In this document: positions 13,385 to 33,518 of the stretch, piece after piece | Layout of the letters: each line of letters begins with the position of its first letter | Numbering within the stretch: the first letter of the stretch is position 1 | Assembly (NCBI GenBank): GCA_020137815.1 | Contig: CM035357.1 | Span: 5,508,616 to 5,572,615, forward strand | From: Hormiphora californensis | Lineage: Eukaryota > Ctenophora > Tentaculata > Cydippida > Pleurobrachiidae | DNA: 64,000 nucleotides | Direction of reading: 5' to 3' | Notes under the pieces: model-generated | The model's database searches: none | What the model was told of the DNA's origin: nothing | Seen by the model: only the letters and a program-made list of their open reading frames with translations | Translations under genes and position numbers: made by a program

Positions 13385-16300
13385 GATGCTGAGTTGAGGT
13401 GCTGCAGTGAGCACATATATATAACTGTGTGTTAGACTCTTGTAGTTGGCTGAACTTGCATGAGATGAGGCACGGGATGTCACGTGATCTCATGGAATTG
13501 TCCCTCTCACTTTTCCCCAGCATGGGGGGTTAGCAGTCATCACGAGCTTAGTCTTTCACTCTCTCTCTTTTTTCTATTTATCTCTCCCTCTCTCCCTCTA
13601 TCTAAATTTCTCTAGTTTTATCGGGCTCTTATACACCTCACGACTGGAGACTGCTCTCCTTCAGTATACGGGATTGAGCCCAGGGGCAAAATTAATCAAG
13701 AGAGAGAGAGATGCAGACAAGAGTCAATTAACTGATACTAAATGAGCTATTCAATCATTGAATTTCAATGTGTTCAAGAGCCAAATCATCATCTCATGAG
13801 CTCCGACCTCTTGACACCCCCCATGATAGGGAAAATGAGAGGGCGAGTGAGTGAGAGAGAGGGCGAGTGAGTGAGTGAATGAGAGTGAGAGAGAGTGAGT
13901 GAGTGAGAGTGAGATAGTGAGTGAGAGTGAGAGATTGAGGGAGGGAGATAGAGAAAATGAACTAACTAGACGTGTCGATTTGCACCCACTAACATAATTA
14001 CACTGCTTTGGACAGAATGATAATTGCTTTCTGCCTCTTGTTTTCCGAATAACAGGAGAGAGAGAGGGATAGAGAACTACAGATCATCTGCAGCACGTAA
14101 TAATTGACTGAACGGGGCGAGAAAAAGAGAGGGGAAGCACTAAAGAAAATGAGCACTTTGTTTATCTCTCTAACTCCCTCTCTCCCTCTCTATCTCTCTC
14201 CCTCTTGATCATCAAGGCAAGCGATTAAGGTCCCGGCGCTTCTTTTGTTCTTTTGAAAAGAGGGCACCAATATTTAATCGACAAGACGGAGCAACACAAA
14301 AAGAAAGCTTTCTCTGGGCTCGATATTGTTCTCTCTGATCCCTTTATCTCTCCTTCTATCTCTCTATCTCTCTATCTCTCTATCTTTCTCTCTCATCACG
14401 TACCCTGGAACGCAGTCGCCACTGAAAAACGGCAAGCTCTGTACCATACACAATGGAGGAGGTTTAAAACACACTTGCCCTCTCCCCTAGATAACCATGT
14501 TATGGAAAGAGGTAGTACCATAAAGACAGAAGAAGTGGGATCACATACCATTGTTGGTGAAACGGGGAGGACAGAAGGGCAGATCCTAGAACCTTGAAAC
14601 CTAAACAAAACATGAGGAGATATGGGGGCCGGAAAATGGAGGACAGCATATCCTGGACTTGGTAAGCTTCAAGCCACTCTAACTAATTCAGTAGCCCTAC
14701 TACAGACAGCAAATTGAGGAAATATGGGGAATGTCTATTGTATCCTGATCTGTCTGACTCAATCAACATGGTACCCCACTCAAATTAGGGACCTTCTATC
14801 TAGTGAGGGGGGCAGCGGGAAGTCACAGGATAGTGTCAATCAAGCTGCGGTTCCGGGTAAGCTTTTCATGGACGTGTTACTAAACAGAGAGTATATGACT
14901 CTAACATAGAGAGAGAGAGAAGAGAGAGAGAGAGAGTGGAGAGAAGTGATGAGAGAGAGAAAGGAGTGTGGAAAAAGGGGATAGAAGGCAGAGGGAGGGA
15001 AACCCCTCAATTCAGGGCTAATTGATGAAAAAGTTGACAAGGTGCAGAGGGTTAACCGCACACACAGGACAGGTGAAGGAAAGAGATGCCCTAATTCTCT
15101 ACCTTCAGAGAGATTTCTGTCTTTTTGCGGCTCTGTCTCTCCTTTTACCACGACACAGTTTCTTACAATTAATCCATACTTCAATATGGGTTCATATAAT
15201 CTCTTATGGCAACCTATCCAAGAGAGATCGCAGATTTGTCCCCCACTATCCTGATTAATTTAGAGCTGCCGGCTCTGATGAGGGGTGTTGGGAGAGGGGA
15301 TCAGACCAAGCTGAACCAGGAATGCAACCTCATTCACACCATGCGACACCATCACTCACAACTGATCGGTCCAGACTCTTCACTCAAAACCTTCTCTTTT
15401 ATCTATCTACCTTCTTCGTATCTTTTTTTCTCTTGACCCTTTCTATCTTCTCTCCATAACAGTCTTCTCTCACTCATCCTAACTCGCCTTCATAGTACTC
15501 TCACTCTTCTCCCTGCTACACTCCTCATCCTTTCTACACAGACCTCCTCCCGCTACTACATATCTCCTGTCTTCCCACACCTGTCTCCCTCCCCTCCTTT
15601 CCACAGAGGTCAAAGTTTAAAGGATGAGCCGGTGGATCTCTCTGCAGATCGAATGACAAGATGAGTGGCTGAGAAGAAGGAAATGCCACGCACTTTGGTG
15701 CGCTCTCTCGTCAGGGGCAACACCGGGAATATATGCCCTGTAATGTAAAGAAGGGGATTTGGCGCAGAACTCTTGGTTTTCTCAAGACCCCCCAACCCGT
15801 TCGAGACGGAGCTACTCAACCTCAATTGCACCCTTATAGGATTAATTGTGGCAAAGACGGACGTGCAAAATGTAGACATTTAGGGGCAATAGGGAGTATT
15901 GGAAGAGTACTGGTTCCTAAAAAACACGATAAAGAACATTGACTGAAATCACTAAAACGGTGGAATTTAAGCGTGAAGACCGCGCGCAACACGTGAACAC
16001 ATGGTGATGGTTTGACAGTTTAAAAGATCGTTTCCACAGGCATACAAGTCCGGGGAATAAGAAAACTCAAGAGTCTCAAAGCTGTGCCTACAAGACTATC
16101 TTCTACCAACTATCAACACACGACTATACTACTACAAATAACGGCATCATTACTAACATAACTCTTTAAAATCACAAGCTTGATCAGGCTTGATAAATCC
16201 AGCCAAGCTACTGATCACCAGGGTATGAGCACACAAGAGAGTCCAAAGCTACTATAATATTAGACTATGTGCAGTATTGCGGGGGGGTTTTATATGTGGT

Positions 16301-16736
16301 GGGGGTCCCCCCCCTACTCACGAGCTAACGAAGGTACGGATGTTGAGGTCCATGCAGTGCATGTACCAGTAGTCTCGTGTTTTTCCTCCCAGATCTGTTA
16401 GAGTCCTTGCACACCATGTCCCCCCCTTGACAGTGCAACCTCTGAGTGGACTGATGTTGGAGTATTGCGGGGTGGGTGTCTCCTGTATCGCAGTGCGTGG
16501 AGCGTGCAATGGGATCCGGTAGGACTTACCACGCGAGCTGAGACATGTAGGTAGACAAGAGATGATCTCTCTCTCGACTCAGAGAAAGATCCGAGACTTG
16601 AGAGGGTGGAGAAGGAATTCTAACATTGCGTAGTGATTATTATACGCGGGGCATAAACGCCAGTGGAATGGAAAACATATGAGTATCCACGTAGAGTTAT
16701 TTGCACATGTTCCTAAGAGAGCCAAAAATAGAGGGT

Positions 16737-16772
<36 letters not shown>

Positions 16773-17046
16773 AAAGTTTTGCAGTTGTTTAGCGAGCCAT
16801 ATTGAAAAATAATACTACCACACTTTACCTAAATATCTGTCCCTTCCTACTCCCCCTTGATCCTATCAAATAATGGCAGTCATATTGGATACGCGGGTCC
16901 TTCCAGCTTTAGTACTAAGTCCTCCAAACGATCGAATTTTGTTTCTCTCCATCTCTCCATCTCAATCAATTCTCTCATCTATCTCTACGCTGCTCATCCC
17001 TCTTCTCTATCTAGTGTCCTCAATCAAAGATCGGCTCGAACAACTG
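7380..17046. repeat. giant imperfect inverted repeat (about 4.7-4.9 kb arms, centre near 12113)
   Basis: The left arm begins CAGTTGTTCGAGCCGATCTT at 7380, and its reverse complement ends at 17046. Matching segments run inwards through the whole interval. Examples are 8030-8100 with 16260-16345, 9700-9960 with 14230-14480, 10440-10720 with 13420-13690, and 11640-11760 with 12420-12550. They meet at a hairpin near 12095-12140. Outside 7380 and 17046 the similarity stops. The compared parts of the arms differ mainly by one-base indels in short homopolymers and by microsatellite length. I see no exon chain inside. It may be a real inverted duplication or a fold-back read artefact. Confidence 0.85.
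10745..10945. repeat. interrupted (CT)n microsatellite in the left palindrome arm
   Basis: CT-rich tract with scattered interruptions. Its reverse-complement partner in the right arm is the GA tract at about 13233-13385, where the interruptions and total length differ. Confidence 0.9.
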
Positions 17047-18282
17047 CTGGCAGTCTTGGGTACTGCAGCTGCAGTAGCAAAGAACACCGGCGCTACATCT
17101 CTTGATCCTCTGAACATGAGCCCCTACCTTCCCTACTCCTCTCCTCCTCCCATCTCTTGGTACATAGAGCCGTCCTCATCCCGTCTTCTATCCTGTCTGG
17201 CAAAGATTTGACGAAGACACTCCACAATTCCAGACTTCTCTCCCTGAAGACCCCTGCCGCCCTCTCTCTAAGAGAGCCCCCCATCGTGCTAGCTGAAGCA
17301 AGTAAATGAGGAGATTACTTTACAGTACGTGGATCTTGACTATGAATCAATAGCAGTACTAGAATGAGATGGGTGTCGACTATCAACAATGAGATTTATT
17401 GAATGGGAGATATTTCAACACAATCTTACAACTAAGTGTACCTCGACAATCATATTCTCTCACCTCCCTATATTTTAGACAATGGATCGAGGGGGGCTGT
17501 GTTTCCCAATTCCGTAGTTCCCTCGTGGTAACAATGTTAAGAATCACATAAGGGTGCAAACAGCAACAACCACTGACACCCATTCTATACGCACAGGGGG
17601 TGTGAGAAGGAGCATTGAATTCATGGTTTATAAGAACCTGGCGTGAGGTGTGCGCGCCCCTCGACCAATCAGAAGACAGAAACACGGTCACGTGACTGGG
17701 GATTAGCCAATGACCGCCTTCCATTTCGCATACAAGCTTAACACCCATCACACACGATCTCCTCCTCCTATCTCTATATCTCTCGCGATTGATTCTAATA
17801 TTCCTATTTGATAGAGATTTATGGTAATGAGGTGGTGAGATCATGAAAGAGAGAGGGGGGCGGGTAACAAGGCGTAGAGGGAGTTATATGCCGTATGAAT
17901 TGCCAAGGTAATGAGTTCGTGTGCCCGCATTATAATTGCTTGGTCAAGTTAGAGGGGATGAAAGAAGGGGAAGAAGCTAGCGGGTACTTGAAATTGAGCA
18001 CGTTTTCATCTTTCAAGATTTCAGGAGAGAGAACAACTGAGATAAATAGAGATATAGTAGAGGGAGAGAGAGATAGATAGGGATAATTGGGAGAAAACAG
18101 TTGCCCCAAATTACCTGTAACAATGCCTTTGCTGAGGAGCAATCGAGTTTATAGCAGAGCTTCTCAGCGCATTGTCTTTCTCTGTCTGTCTCTCCATCTC
18201 CCCTTCTCTCTAAACTATATTACCTAACCCCCTACCTCACCCCTACCTCACCCCTACCTAACCCCCTATAACCTCACCACAG
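17047..18282. other. intergenic stretch before the zinc-finger exons
   Basis: No exon could be supported here. The missing 5' exon or exons of the zinc-finger gene should lie here or further upstream, but no ATG-bearing exon with a compatible phase-0 donor was found. The short ATG-AATTGCCAAG/GTAATG at 17895 has the wrong phase. A CCCTACCTCA-type tandem tract lies near 18225-18262. Confidence 0.45.
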
Positions 18283-19246
18283 AAACTCCAAAACTGTTGC
18301 AACAAATACCTACCAACTGCCACCTCCCTCGGACCATTCTCCCTCTCCTCCCTCCTGCCCAACTTGGATCCCCAGAGGAGACAATTCACCACCGCGGAAC
18401 AGATCACCGATCCAGCGGCCATTCTGAAAACAATGGAGGTAGGTAGTTGGATAATAACTGTTTACTATTAGATTGACAGAGTTATTGATATTCTCTCTGG
18501 GCTGTGAGAGAAGTACAAAAACTCTGACAATGGAGGTAGAATTACAATTATTGGTTGTGGGGGGGGGGGTCAATTGGTATAGCTGCTCAGTAGAACAGCT
18601 GCATAGATAGAGGGATTCTTGGGGGCAGATGTGCGCCAGTCAATTATCGGCTAATGTGGGGGGGGGGGGAACAGATGGTGATATATTTGGGAACAGCATA
18701 TACTGTGAAGCAGTCATGCGTGTCCCGGGGGGGAAGAGCTGGAATTGTGAATATCTATACCTCTCATATTACTAAAATCACAGCACCCCAGAAGTACTAA
18801 TCCAGCTCTCTCTCAGGAATGCAACCCCCTACTGAGGACCTCCCCTGCTCCTTCCTCCACAAGAAGCACCCCCACCCGCCAATCGTCTCCCCTCTACTCC
18901 GTGCCAATGAAGTGCCCGTACTGCGACCTGACCTTCCACAAAAAGAGTCATCTCTCTAACCATCTTGTCCAGGTAAACATTTTGGTTTAGTTTAGAACAA
19001 TGAAGTTACCTGGGATTATACATATGTATTTTTATTTTTTTGGCTGGTATAATAGGTAAAATTCAGATAATTATTTGTGGGGGAGTAGAAACCGAAAGGT
19101 ATTCTAGAGAGTTTTGTGAGAGGAAGGTGTTGGAATTAGTGAAGTGTGGAGCACAAAAGAGGCTGGGCCAATCATAGAAAATCGGATCTTCAACGAGACT
19201 TTAGTCCTTTTCCAATTCTAGGTCTCTCTATCTATCTATCTATCTA

Positions 19247-19326
<80 letters not shown>

Positions 19327-20834
19327 ATCTCTCTCCCTCAAACGGGCATGTTGAGATTGCACTTTTTCCTCACTGAAACAACATTAGTTGCAAGTGAGAG
19401 AGTTTTTACATGAGGCGAGATAGATGGAAAGAAGTGGTCGCTAAGAAGAATTTGAGTGAATGACTATTCCAGAGCGAATATATCATCTGGAAGGTGAGAG
19501 GGACGGTAAATGGTAATATGTTTTCTGCACCACTTGCAAGCGCAGAGCGAGAGCGTCATTATTCTTGGAATGACCACATGAAGAGCAGGGACCATACTCC
19601 GTCCTTCTACTACTGTGAAATAGATAGACAGAGGGAGAGAGAGAGGGAGAGGGAAGAACAGAGATAGAGAGATCAGAGATTGAAAAGGGGAAAACACCAA
19701 AAGATGAAAATGTTAATATAATTTCAGAACAGCTAATCTGGGTTCAATTACACACGTAAGCATCTTGGTTCTCCTTCCTGTGTGTTTTTACGTGTGCTGT
19801 AAAACATTTCTAGAGTGAAAAACCTCTTTCTAATTCTCTAGCTTTCCATATTTTGTGCGTGTCCTTTTTGTAACAAATGGCTATTAAAATAAATCTCCCG
19901 CCGGCTATTAACCCGCAAAAGATCTCCCGCCGCGTGCTGCTGGCAATTGAAACAATGTGCACTGCAGCAGGGGATGGGGGTTAACAAAGCATCAGTGGCC
20001 GATGTTGCCAGGTTAGACTGTTTTTATAAAATAAAATAAAAGAGTTTGTACAAAACAATGGCCGATGATGGGGGAGTTTATTAGAAAAACAAAGCAAAAC
20101 CTCTCAAGGGGGCCAGTCTTGCCATGCGGTGGTGATCACTCAGGTGTGACCATTATCATGTGGGGGAATAATTATGAAAATATAATGGTGTGGTTTTATA
20201 TAATGGTGAGGTTTTATGCAATAATCCTGAATACTCGTGTGTACGTGTGTTTTTCTAATCTGCAATATAAATCCTTTATCAACATGTGTGAGCTTGTGTT
20301 TACCGTGTTTTTTGTAGCTTTGAGCCGCTATAAAGCTCCTAGCTGTGCTCCAAACCCTATTGCTGCTACAGTTACTAGACATGACTAACCCGGGTTTATT
20401 TTCTTTCAGCTTCATTCGCACAGTTACCACTGCTGCAGACAGTGCAAGATAAGTTTCCCTGACAGAGAATCCCTGGAACAACATCAACAATCTCACCCGA
20501 AACAACAGGTAATTCATGTAATAATTAGTTGATAGAGCAGTAATATATAGTTTTAGTTCCAATGCCATCATACGTATCAATATTACTTGCACTGTCTACA
20601 TAGCACACTCTTCCAAAAAGTTTTATCGACCACCGGACACCATGTCTGGTACCGCCTTACCCCTTTTTGATTCTCAAAACAGTGTGCTCAGATCGGGTCG
20701 GTACCGCTAGACAGCTCTCTCACTCTCACTCTCACTCTCCCTCTCTCTCTCCCTCAAAAGTGCACACAGACAACATGAGCGAGTGTCGGATAGCTTGGTG
20801 TTGGGAACATTAGTCTTCAGCATGGAATTGTGAT

Positions 20835-20891
<57 letters not shown>

Positions 20892-21969
20892 ACCACAGAA
20901 TGTGTGATGCAAGGCAGATCTTGAATAATAACGTCATATCGGACCACTCCCATTTTAAAAACAGATGCTAATATTATATGTCCCCTTCAATACTAAATCT
21001 AAAGACTCTCTCTAACCCTCTACCTCTCTCCTTTTCTCTCTTCCTCTCTCTCCCTCTCTCTCTGTCAGTGACCCATGATACCAGTCCTGTGTGCCTGATT
21101 ACCTCACACCATGCTGGTCTCCATGGGTCTGACAGGGTGCGTGTTTCCTCCTTGACAGAGACTCCTAGTCGCCTGCCCGCATGACAGCCAAAATAATTAC
21201 CCTGGCTCCTGATGAACGTCCTTCCTATCTCTTAATCTCTCTCTCCCTCTCCCTCTCTCTCTATCTCTCTCTTTTTTTTCTCTCTCTCCCTCTCTATCTC
21301 TCTCTCATTTTCTCTATCTCCCTCTCTATCTCTCTCTTTTTCTCATTCTCTCTCTCTCTCTCTCTTTCTCTCACTGCATTTCTTTGCATTCATTCTAAAA
21401 TCACTCCTTCGACAAACTAAGTATGTAACACCTAGACCGCACCATCTTGTCCATGTTCATCACTGTCTATCGCTGGCATTCTCAATTATTCTAACCATTC
21501 CATAACACCCGATTTGCCAATACTAACCCCTCTCCCTCCCTTTCAGTTCCAATGCACCGGCTGCAATCTGTCCTTCAAGACTGGTTCCGAACTGAAACGC
21601 CACGTGAAAACACACACCCAGGAAAGGGCCTTCATGTGTGATATCTGCGGAAGTCGGTTTAACCTGAAACACAACCTAAAGGCCCATATGCGGCAACACA
21701 CTGGGGAGAGGCCCTTCCGGTGCAAGATCTGTAACCGTGGATTCACTCGATCCAACAACTTGAAACGGCACCTGTATGCCCACTGTGGTGACCAGGGAAC
21801 ACAGAACACGACAAATAACACCACCACCACCCATCGGCCTACTATTGCTACTTTGGATCAACAGCAACTACTAACCATGCTACCTAATGTTGTCATGTTG
21901 GAAAATCAGAGGTTACACGCTGGACTAGCAGGCCTTATTCCTAATGTGTCCGAGGTTAAAGTTGATTGA
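18283..21969 (+). CDS. five-finger C2H2 zinc-finger protein (5' end not resolved)
   Basis: Four exons with phase-0 junctions: 18283-18438, 18817-18972, 20410-20508 and 21547-21969 (stop), giving 277 visible residues. The first exon encodes a non-finger region with SLGPFSLSSLLPNLDPQRRQ and no early in-frame Met, so at least one upstream exon is missing. Finger 1 (CPYCDLTFHKKSHLSNHLVQ then LH) is split across an intron. Finger 2 is CRQCKISF...H-x3-H. Fingers 3-5 sit in the last exon with the linkers THTQERAF and QHTGERPF. Each finger has Cys-x2-Cys-x12-His-x3/4-His. The tail is Asn/Thr- and Gln/Leu-rich. The protein is probably a sequence-specific nuclear DNA-binding factor. I do not recognise an orthologue, and the ungrouped fingers 1-2 versus the linked fingers 3-5 suggest only the latter bind DNA tightly. 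Confidence 0.85.
19249..19325. repeat. (TC)n microsatellite with a short (TATC)n leader
   Basis: Preceded by TCTATCTATC units from about 19225, in the intron between zinc-finger exons 2 and 3. Confidence 0.92.
20644..20714. mobile_element. short palindromic element, family A (diverged copy)
   Basis: Begins TGTCTGGTACCGCCTTACCC and ends GGTCGGTACCGCTAGACAG, with the family core AGTGTGCTCAGAT inside. GGCGCC is replaced by GGTACC at both ends, a compensated change that preserves the inverted repeat. It lies in the intron before the last zinc-finger exon. Confidence 0.65.
20838..20889. repeat. (GA)n microsatellite
   Basis: Pure GA run in the last intron of the zinc-finger gene. Confidence 0.92.
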
Positions 21970-22433
21970 AAACTGACTAATTCTGGGGTATATAGAGCTA
22001 AAGAAGGAGAGTGAGAAGGGTGAGATTCGGTTATGAGAAATTGACTCTTTTTAATGGTTTTGATATGCTATAAGTAAATTTTACTGTTGACACTATAATA
22101 ACACGCGTGAAAGAATAATCTAGTTAAGTGTTTGTACGATACTTGATATAGTAAGGAAGTCTCCAATACGAATTGATAATTACAGGGTTTCAATATATTC
22201 GACATAGTTTGGAAATTCAATTCTAAAAGGATTCCAGTGAGAGATAGACATTAATTAATTAGACGCGTGATTTGTTTTGACTTTGAGCGTGATAAAGTTT
22301 TAATATTCATGGCACTCATGTATTGTGACACATTATATTTTACCCATATTAAAATCATGATGTCTTCTTCGTTGGCAAGCAAATAGCTCCCAGACTCTCA
22401 GAGCATTGGCCTGTTATATGGGCCTGTATGGGT

Positions 22434-22516
22434 TGACGCCGCCAGATAGCTCTCCCTAAACAGAAATCAATCCTTTGATCAGCTGCATATAATCTGTCTG
22501 GCACCCCATCTGAGCA
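22434..22516. mobile_element. short palindromic element, family A (degraded, with a different interior)
   Basis: GACGCCGCCAGATAG at the left and CTGTCTGGCACCCCATCTGA at the right resemble the two family A ends in inverted order. They are separated by unrelated sequence. Recognition is tentative. Confidence 0.4.
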
Positions 22517-22793
22517 CCGGCATACAGTGTATAATAGTTGTGAGACTAGAGTCACATTTCCAGATAACTGCGGGGTCTACTATTCCTCATATTTTATAGG
22601 GCAACCCTTGGCACAGAAGGAGCCCTACAATTGATCATACATGAGATACTAATCACTGAGTCATTGCAGAACGAAGGGTGTATGATATTTGTATCCTGCT
22701 CGTTTCTGCTTGCTCATGGCAGCTGCTTGCACAACTCCGTTACTGTGCAGTTCACAGCGCTGTACCGTGAGAAGAGTGTGCGGGCTTAGTAAG

Positions 22794-22822
22794 CTTGTTG
22801 GGTAAGCCGCTTACCCAACAAG
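22794..22822. repeat. perfect 14-bp inverted repeat with a 1-base loop
   Basis: CTTGTTGGGTAAGC, a single C, then GCTTACCCAACAAG. There is no adjacent coding sequence, and no T-run that would make it terminator-like. Confidence 0.8.
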
Positions 22823-23082
22823 TGTGTGGGCAATGAGCGTGCAGCTGCAATTGAACTAAGTTGGAGCTGTTAGTGAGAGAAATGAGGTATTGTGCTAGCA
22901 ACCCTGGGAAATCTTGTTGAGTAAGGTAAATCTAATGCCCAGATATCCCAGCGATAAATTGTCAGTGTATTGGGGGAAGACTTGATCTACCGTAACCGAA
23001 CCCTCACAGAAATAAAATGCGGTGGGAGCCAAACAAAGGGACGAAATGTGGGAACAATCGTGTTGGTAGTCCCTAAAGTACT

Positions 23083-23440
23083 GTCAGGCCAATGCTCATT
23101 GCTCTGACCACAGTTCTCGCGAGAATGGGTCAGGCCAATGCTCTGACAGCTAAAGTATGTCACTGCACTATATATCATAGCTCCTTGGTCCAAATTGCCC
23201 CATTCTACCATGGCCAGCCTTGTACTTGCATTACTGATCAATCTTGTAATGTTCTTCGTACAGATGCTGTACAGGTGTTAAAAAAGTCAAAAAGTCTCCC
23301 CCTGGATACCAGTGGTATCTAGTCCGGAATTGAGTCTGTCTGGTACTTTCAGAGCAATGGCCTTACCCATATAATTCTCGTTTCTTCAGCGGAGCACGCG
23401 AGAACATTGGTCAGAGATTTGGCCTGACAGGTCTGGTGGA
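23083..23440. repeat. dispersed repeat cluster with GTCAGGCCAATGCTCTG ends
   Basis: GTCAGGCCAATGCTC occurs at about 23083 and again at 23129 with CTCTGACAG. Reverse-complement-like pieces (CAGAGCAATGGCC near 23351, GATTTGGCCTGACAGG near 23416) and palindromic TTCTCGCGAGAA-like segments lie between. The same GTCAGGCCAATGCTCTG is found at 56446 inside an SLC6 intron, so this is an interspersed family. Confidence 0.55.
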
Positions 23441-24884
23441 AGATCCGGCATCAATCAATGCAATCCCCATTGGCCAATGGCCATCTCAATTAATTGTCTT
23501 ATCTTATCTAGCAATGCCGAACCGATCACTTTATCAATGAGAAGCTCTTGAAAGGGAGGTTGGGCAATAAAAGCATCTTATGTACGTGGTACTGGTAAAA
23601 CGATATTGCAATTTGAGGCGAAACGATCTTATCTTGTTATTTTCCTCCTTTACAAATTTGTACAAGGCAACGCTTATCTAAGACGTGGGTTAAGCGATCC
23701 CTCACTCTTATCAGTTCGTGTTGAAATGAGATCTTGATCCAGGGATATTGATGATTTCATTCGTGATTAAAACATCACACCACTAATATTCTGTGAAATA
23801 TCATTAATTTCGGGTATACGACAATAAATGGGTTGGCCCTTTCCAGCTCTGATTCAGACCGTGAGAAAACGCGCGCTGATAAGTGTCGTGCGCGTAATGC
23901 TGAAGTTGTTTGGTTCCAAGGATAAATAGCTGTGTTTTGCTAGTTGTTTAGCGTTATTGCAGTATTGTCCCAGTAAACAGCGGTATTTGAGATAATAACA
24001 AACGGCTGGTTTTAATTATTATGAAGTGGTTTGAGAAAGTAATAAATAATACAAAACGCACTTTTCTATATCTTCTGCTCTTTTATTAAACATTCAAAAT
24101 CGTTGCAAAAAATATCCGACTGTTTAGAGAAAAGTGATAACAAGTTTTTTACTACTCGAATAAACCAAGCATCAGTAAAACACAGGCGGTGAACAATCCA
24201 TTGTTTTCCGAACAAACCAAATGGATTGATAACTAAATACAGTTTATTTAATTATTCCTAAGTCTACTTAATTTCTCTGTACTAGATCACTTTAATTAAC
24301 ATTCCTATTGCTATTACAGAAAGAAAGGTAATACAATTACATTGACATGCACACACATATACTTACCAACTGAACTGAAACAGCCCGATTTCATCTCATG
24401 TCAGTTCACCATAGAAAATTAGACTTCTTGAAGCTGTGTTATTTGTTTAGACAAGTTCTGTTTTAACACTTCCCAATTGACCGGTTATGATTTTGGAAAC
24501 AGGGAACAACTAGATATGACACACTTTTAGACTGAAACATAACGGGGGTAGTTTTGGGACAAAATCACCTTGAAACAGCCCGTCATATTAGCCTAATATT
24601 GGTTAAGCGGATGACAGTTGACACTTATTGTTTATCCTAATATATGTCTTTGATGATATGAAAAGCAGTGATTTAATGAAAAGCTGTGATCTTATGAAAA
24701 GCTGTGAAAATATGAAATCATGAAAATATGAACTTGACTCAAATGGTTCACTTAATATTTAATTGTCCGTAAATAAAAGTCTGATAAATCGCTTGTTGTG
24801 TATAGCTTGATCATCAGGGTTGTAAGCTTCACAGGCTGCCGTGTCTACAGTAGAGAGTGACTTTTCTCTCACCTCTTCAATCTT

Positions 24885-32393
<7,509 letters not shown>

Positions 32394-33518
32394 TTACATA
32401 ATCGGATTGTACATAACTTCAAAGGTATGCTACGGTGTAGTCTACACGTTATGATTGTCAGTGAGATCGCTTTTTTGTTCGTCAATTAGTATGCGAACGA
32501 GATAGTGGGGGATAAAGGTTGTTAACGATCGGCAACCCTCTGTCGTTCATCCCTACGCAGTACGCAGGCAAGATCGCGTCGATGGACGACGGTCGAAGGG
32601 CCAAGCCCAAAAAGGTCGGATTTTTAAGAGAAAACTCATTTTCTAATGAAAATATTTATCATCGACCGAATTGTATACTGAGTTGGGTTATGGTAGGGCC
32701 CAAATAGTGCCCAAATATTGCATACGTTACACGAGACTGTCAAAGAAACCGATTTATAAAACAGAAACTGAAAAAGCCAAGACTTTTTTTTGGCATTTTT
32801 GCACCACCAAATTGTGCGATTTTTAGGACGCGCACGAAACTAATAAATTATAAAATGCGCTGCAGACCCCCAATGCGCGCGTTGATAACAGGAGAATTGA
32901 GCGCGGGTGGAAAACTTTTCAAGATGGCCGTTTTTCACAATTTCCTCCAAATTTTACCTTGCAAAGCTTTTGAGATTTTTGCAGCTTCCCCCAGCTACTT
33001 TTAGTACCACCGCAACGTTTTAGAGGGGCCTGTAGCATATGCCAACTTTTTACAAATCCCCAAATTTTCAGCTTTCTAGCCCTAAAACTAAAATTTAGGG
33101 ACCTTACAAACCGGTTTTTAGGGTCCAACATTAAGGGGCCCGGCAAGGTCTAACCCCAACCCAAACCCCAACCCTAACCCTAACCCTACTTTAGCCCTAA
33201 CCCTAAAAAACCGTTTGTCAGCACTCCCAAAACACCCAGATTTTAACGCTGGCCCGCCCCTGTGACCATCTACTAATTTTTGCGGTCGTGACTCGTGACG
33301 GGTGAGTGCTGCCAATTCCGAGTTTCCGTCCGGAAAATTGTAAATATCGAATTCGATTTCGAGTAACCGACCGTTCGTCATTTTGTCCCATACCCTTTTT
33401 TCGCACCTTAATCTAACGGCAAAGTGCAAATCGAAGTTGGGGGATCCTGGGGTAGTTCTCAATTAACTTCTCGCCATTAGTGTGTTAGCAGAGCGTTGTT
33501 CCTACTGCTCTTAGCAGC
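32394..33518. other. divergent intergenic region between PKMYT1 and the Ig-domain gene
   Basis: The two genes are transcribed away from each other across about 1.1 kb, which probably holds both promoters. Visible features are a GC-rich block around 32820-32930 (repeated GCGCGC) with AAGATGGCCG, and degenerate CCCTAA telomere-like units at 33148-33214. A segment near 33050-33115 (AATCCCCAAATTTTCAGCTT) resembles part of the 27737-29042 element. No exon was found. Confidence 0.5.
33148..33214. repeat. interstitial telomere-like repeats (CCCTAA)n, degenerate
   Basis: Runs of AACCCTAACCCTAACCC with AACCCCA and AGCCCTAACCC variants. The metazoan telomere unit is TTAGGG. There are only about ten units in total, so this is internal and not a chromosome end. 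Confidence 0.75.

Larger units (their letters stand above)
21970..24884. other. intergenic region between the zinc-finger gene and PKMYT1
   Basis: The two genes converge here: plus-strand stop at 21969, minus-strand stop at 24885. No exon is visible. The region holds remnants of family A near 22434-22516, a perfect 29-base hairpin at 22794-22822, and a degenerate inverted-repeat cluster at 23083-23440 built from GTCAGGCCAATGCTCTG-like ends. Confidence 0.55.

Noticed and set aside
17383-17844. 153-residue minus-strand frame
   Set aside because: No recognisable domain, Cys/His pattern or splice partner. It lies in a gene-poor region next to the inverted repeat.
22794-22822. Perfect hairpin as a transcription terminator or histone-type stem-loop
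   Set aside because: The stem sequence does not match the histone 3' stem-loop, no adjacent gene ends there, and no T-run follows.
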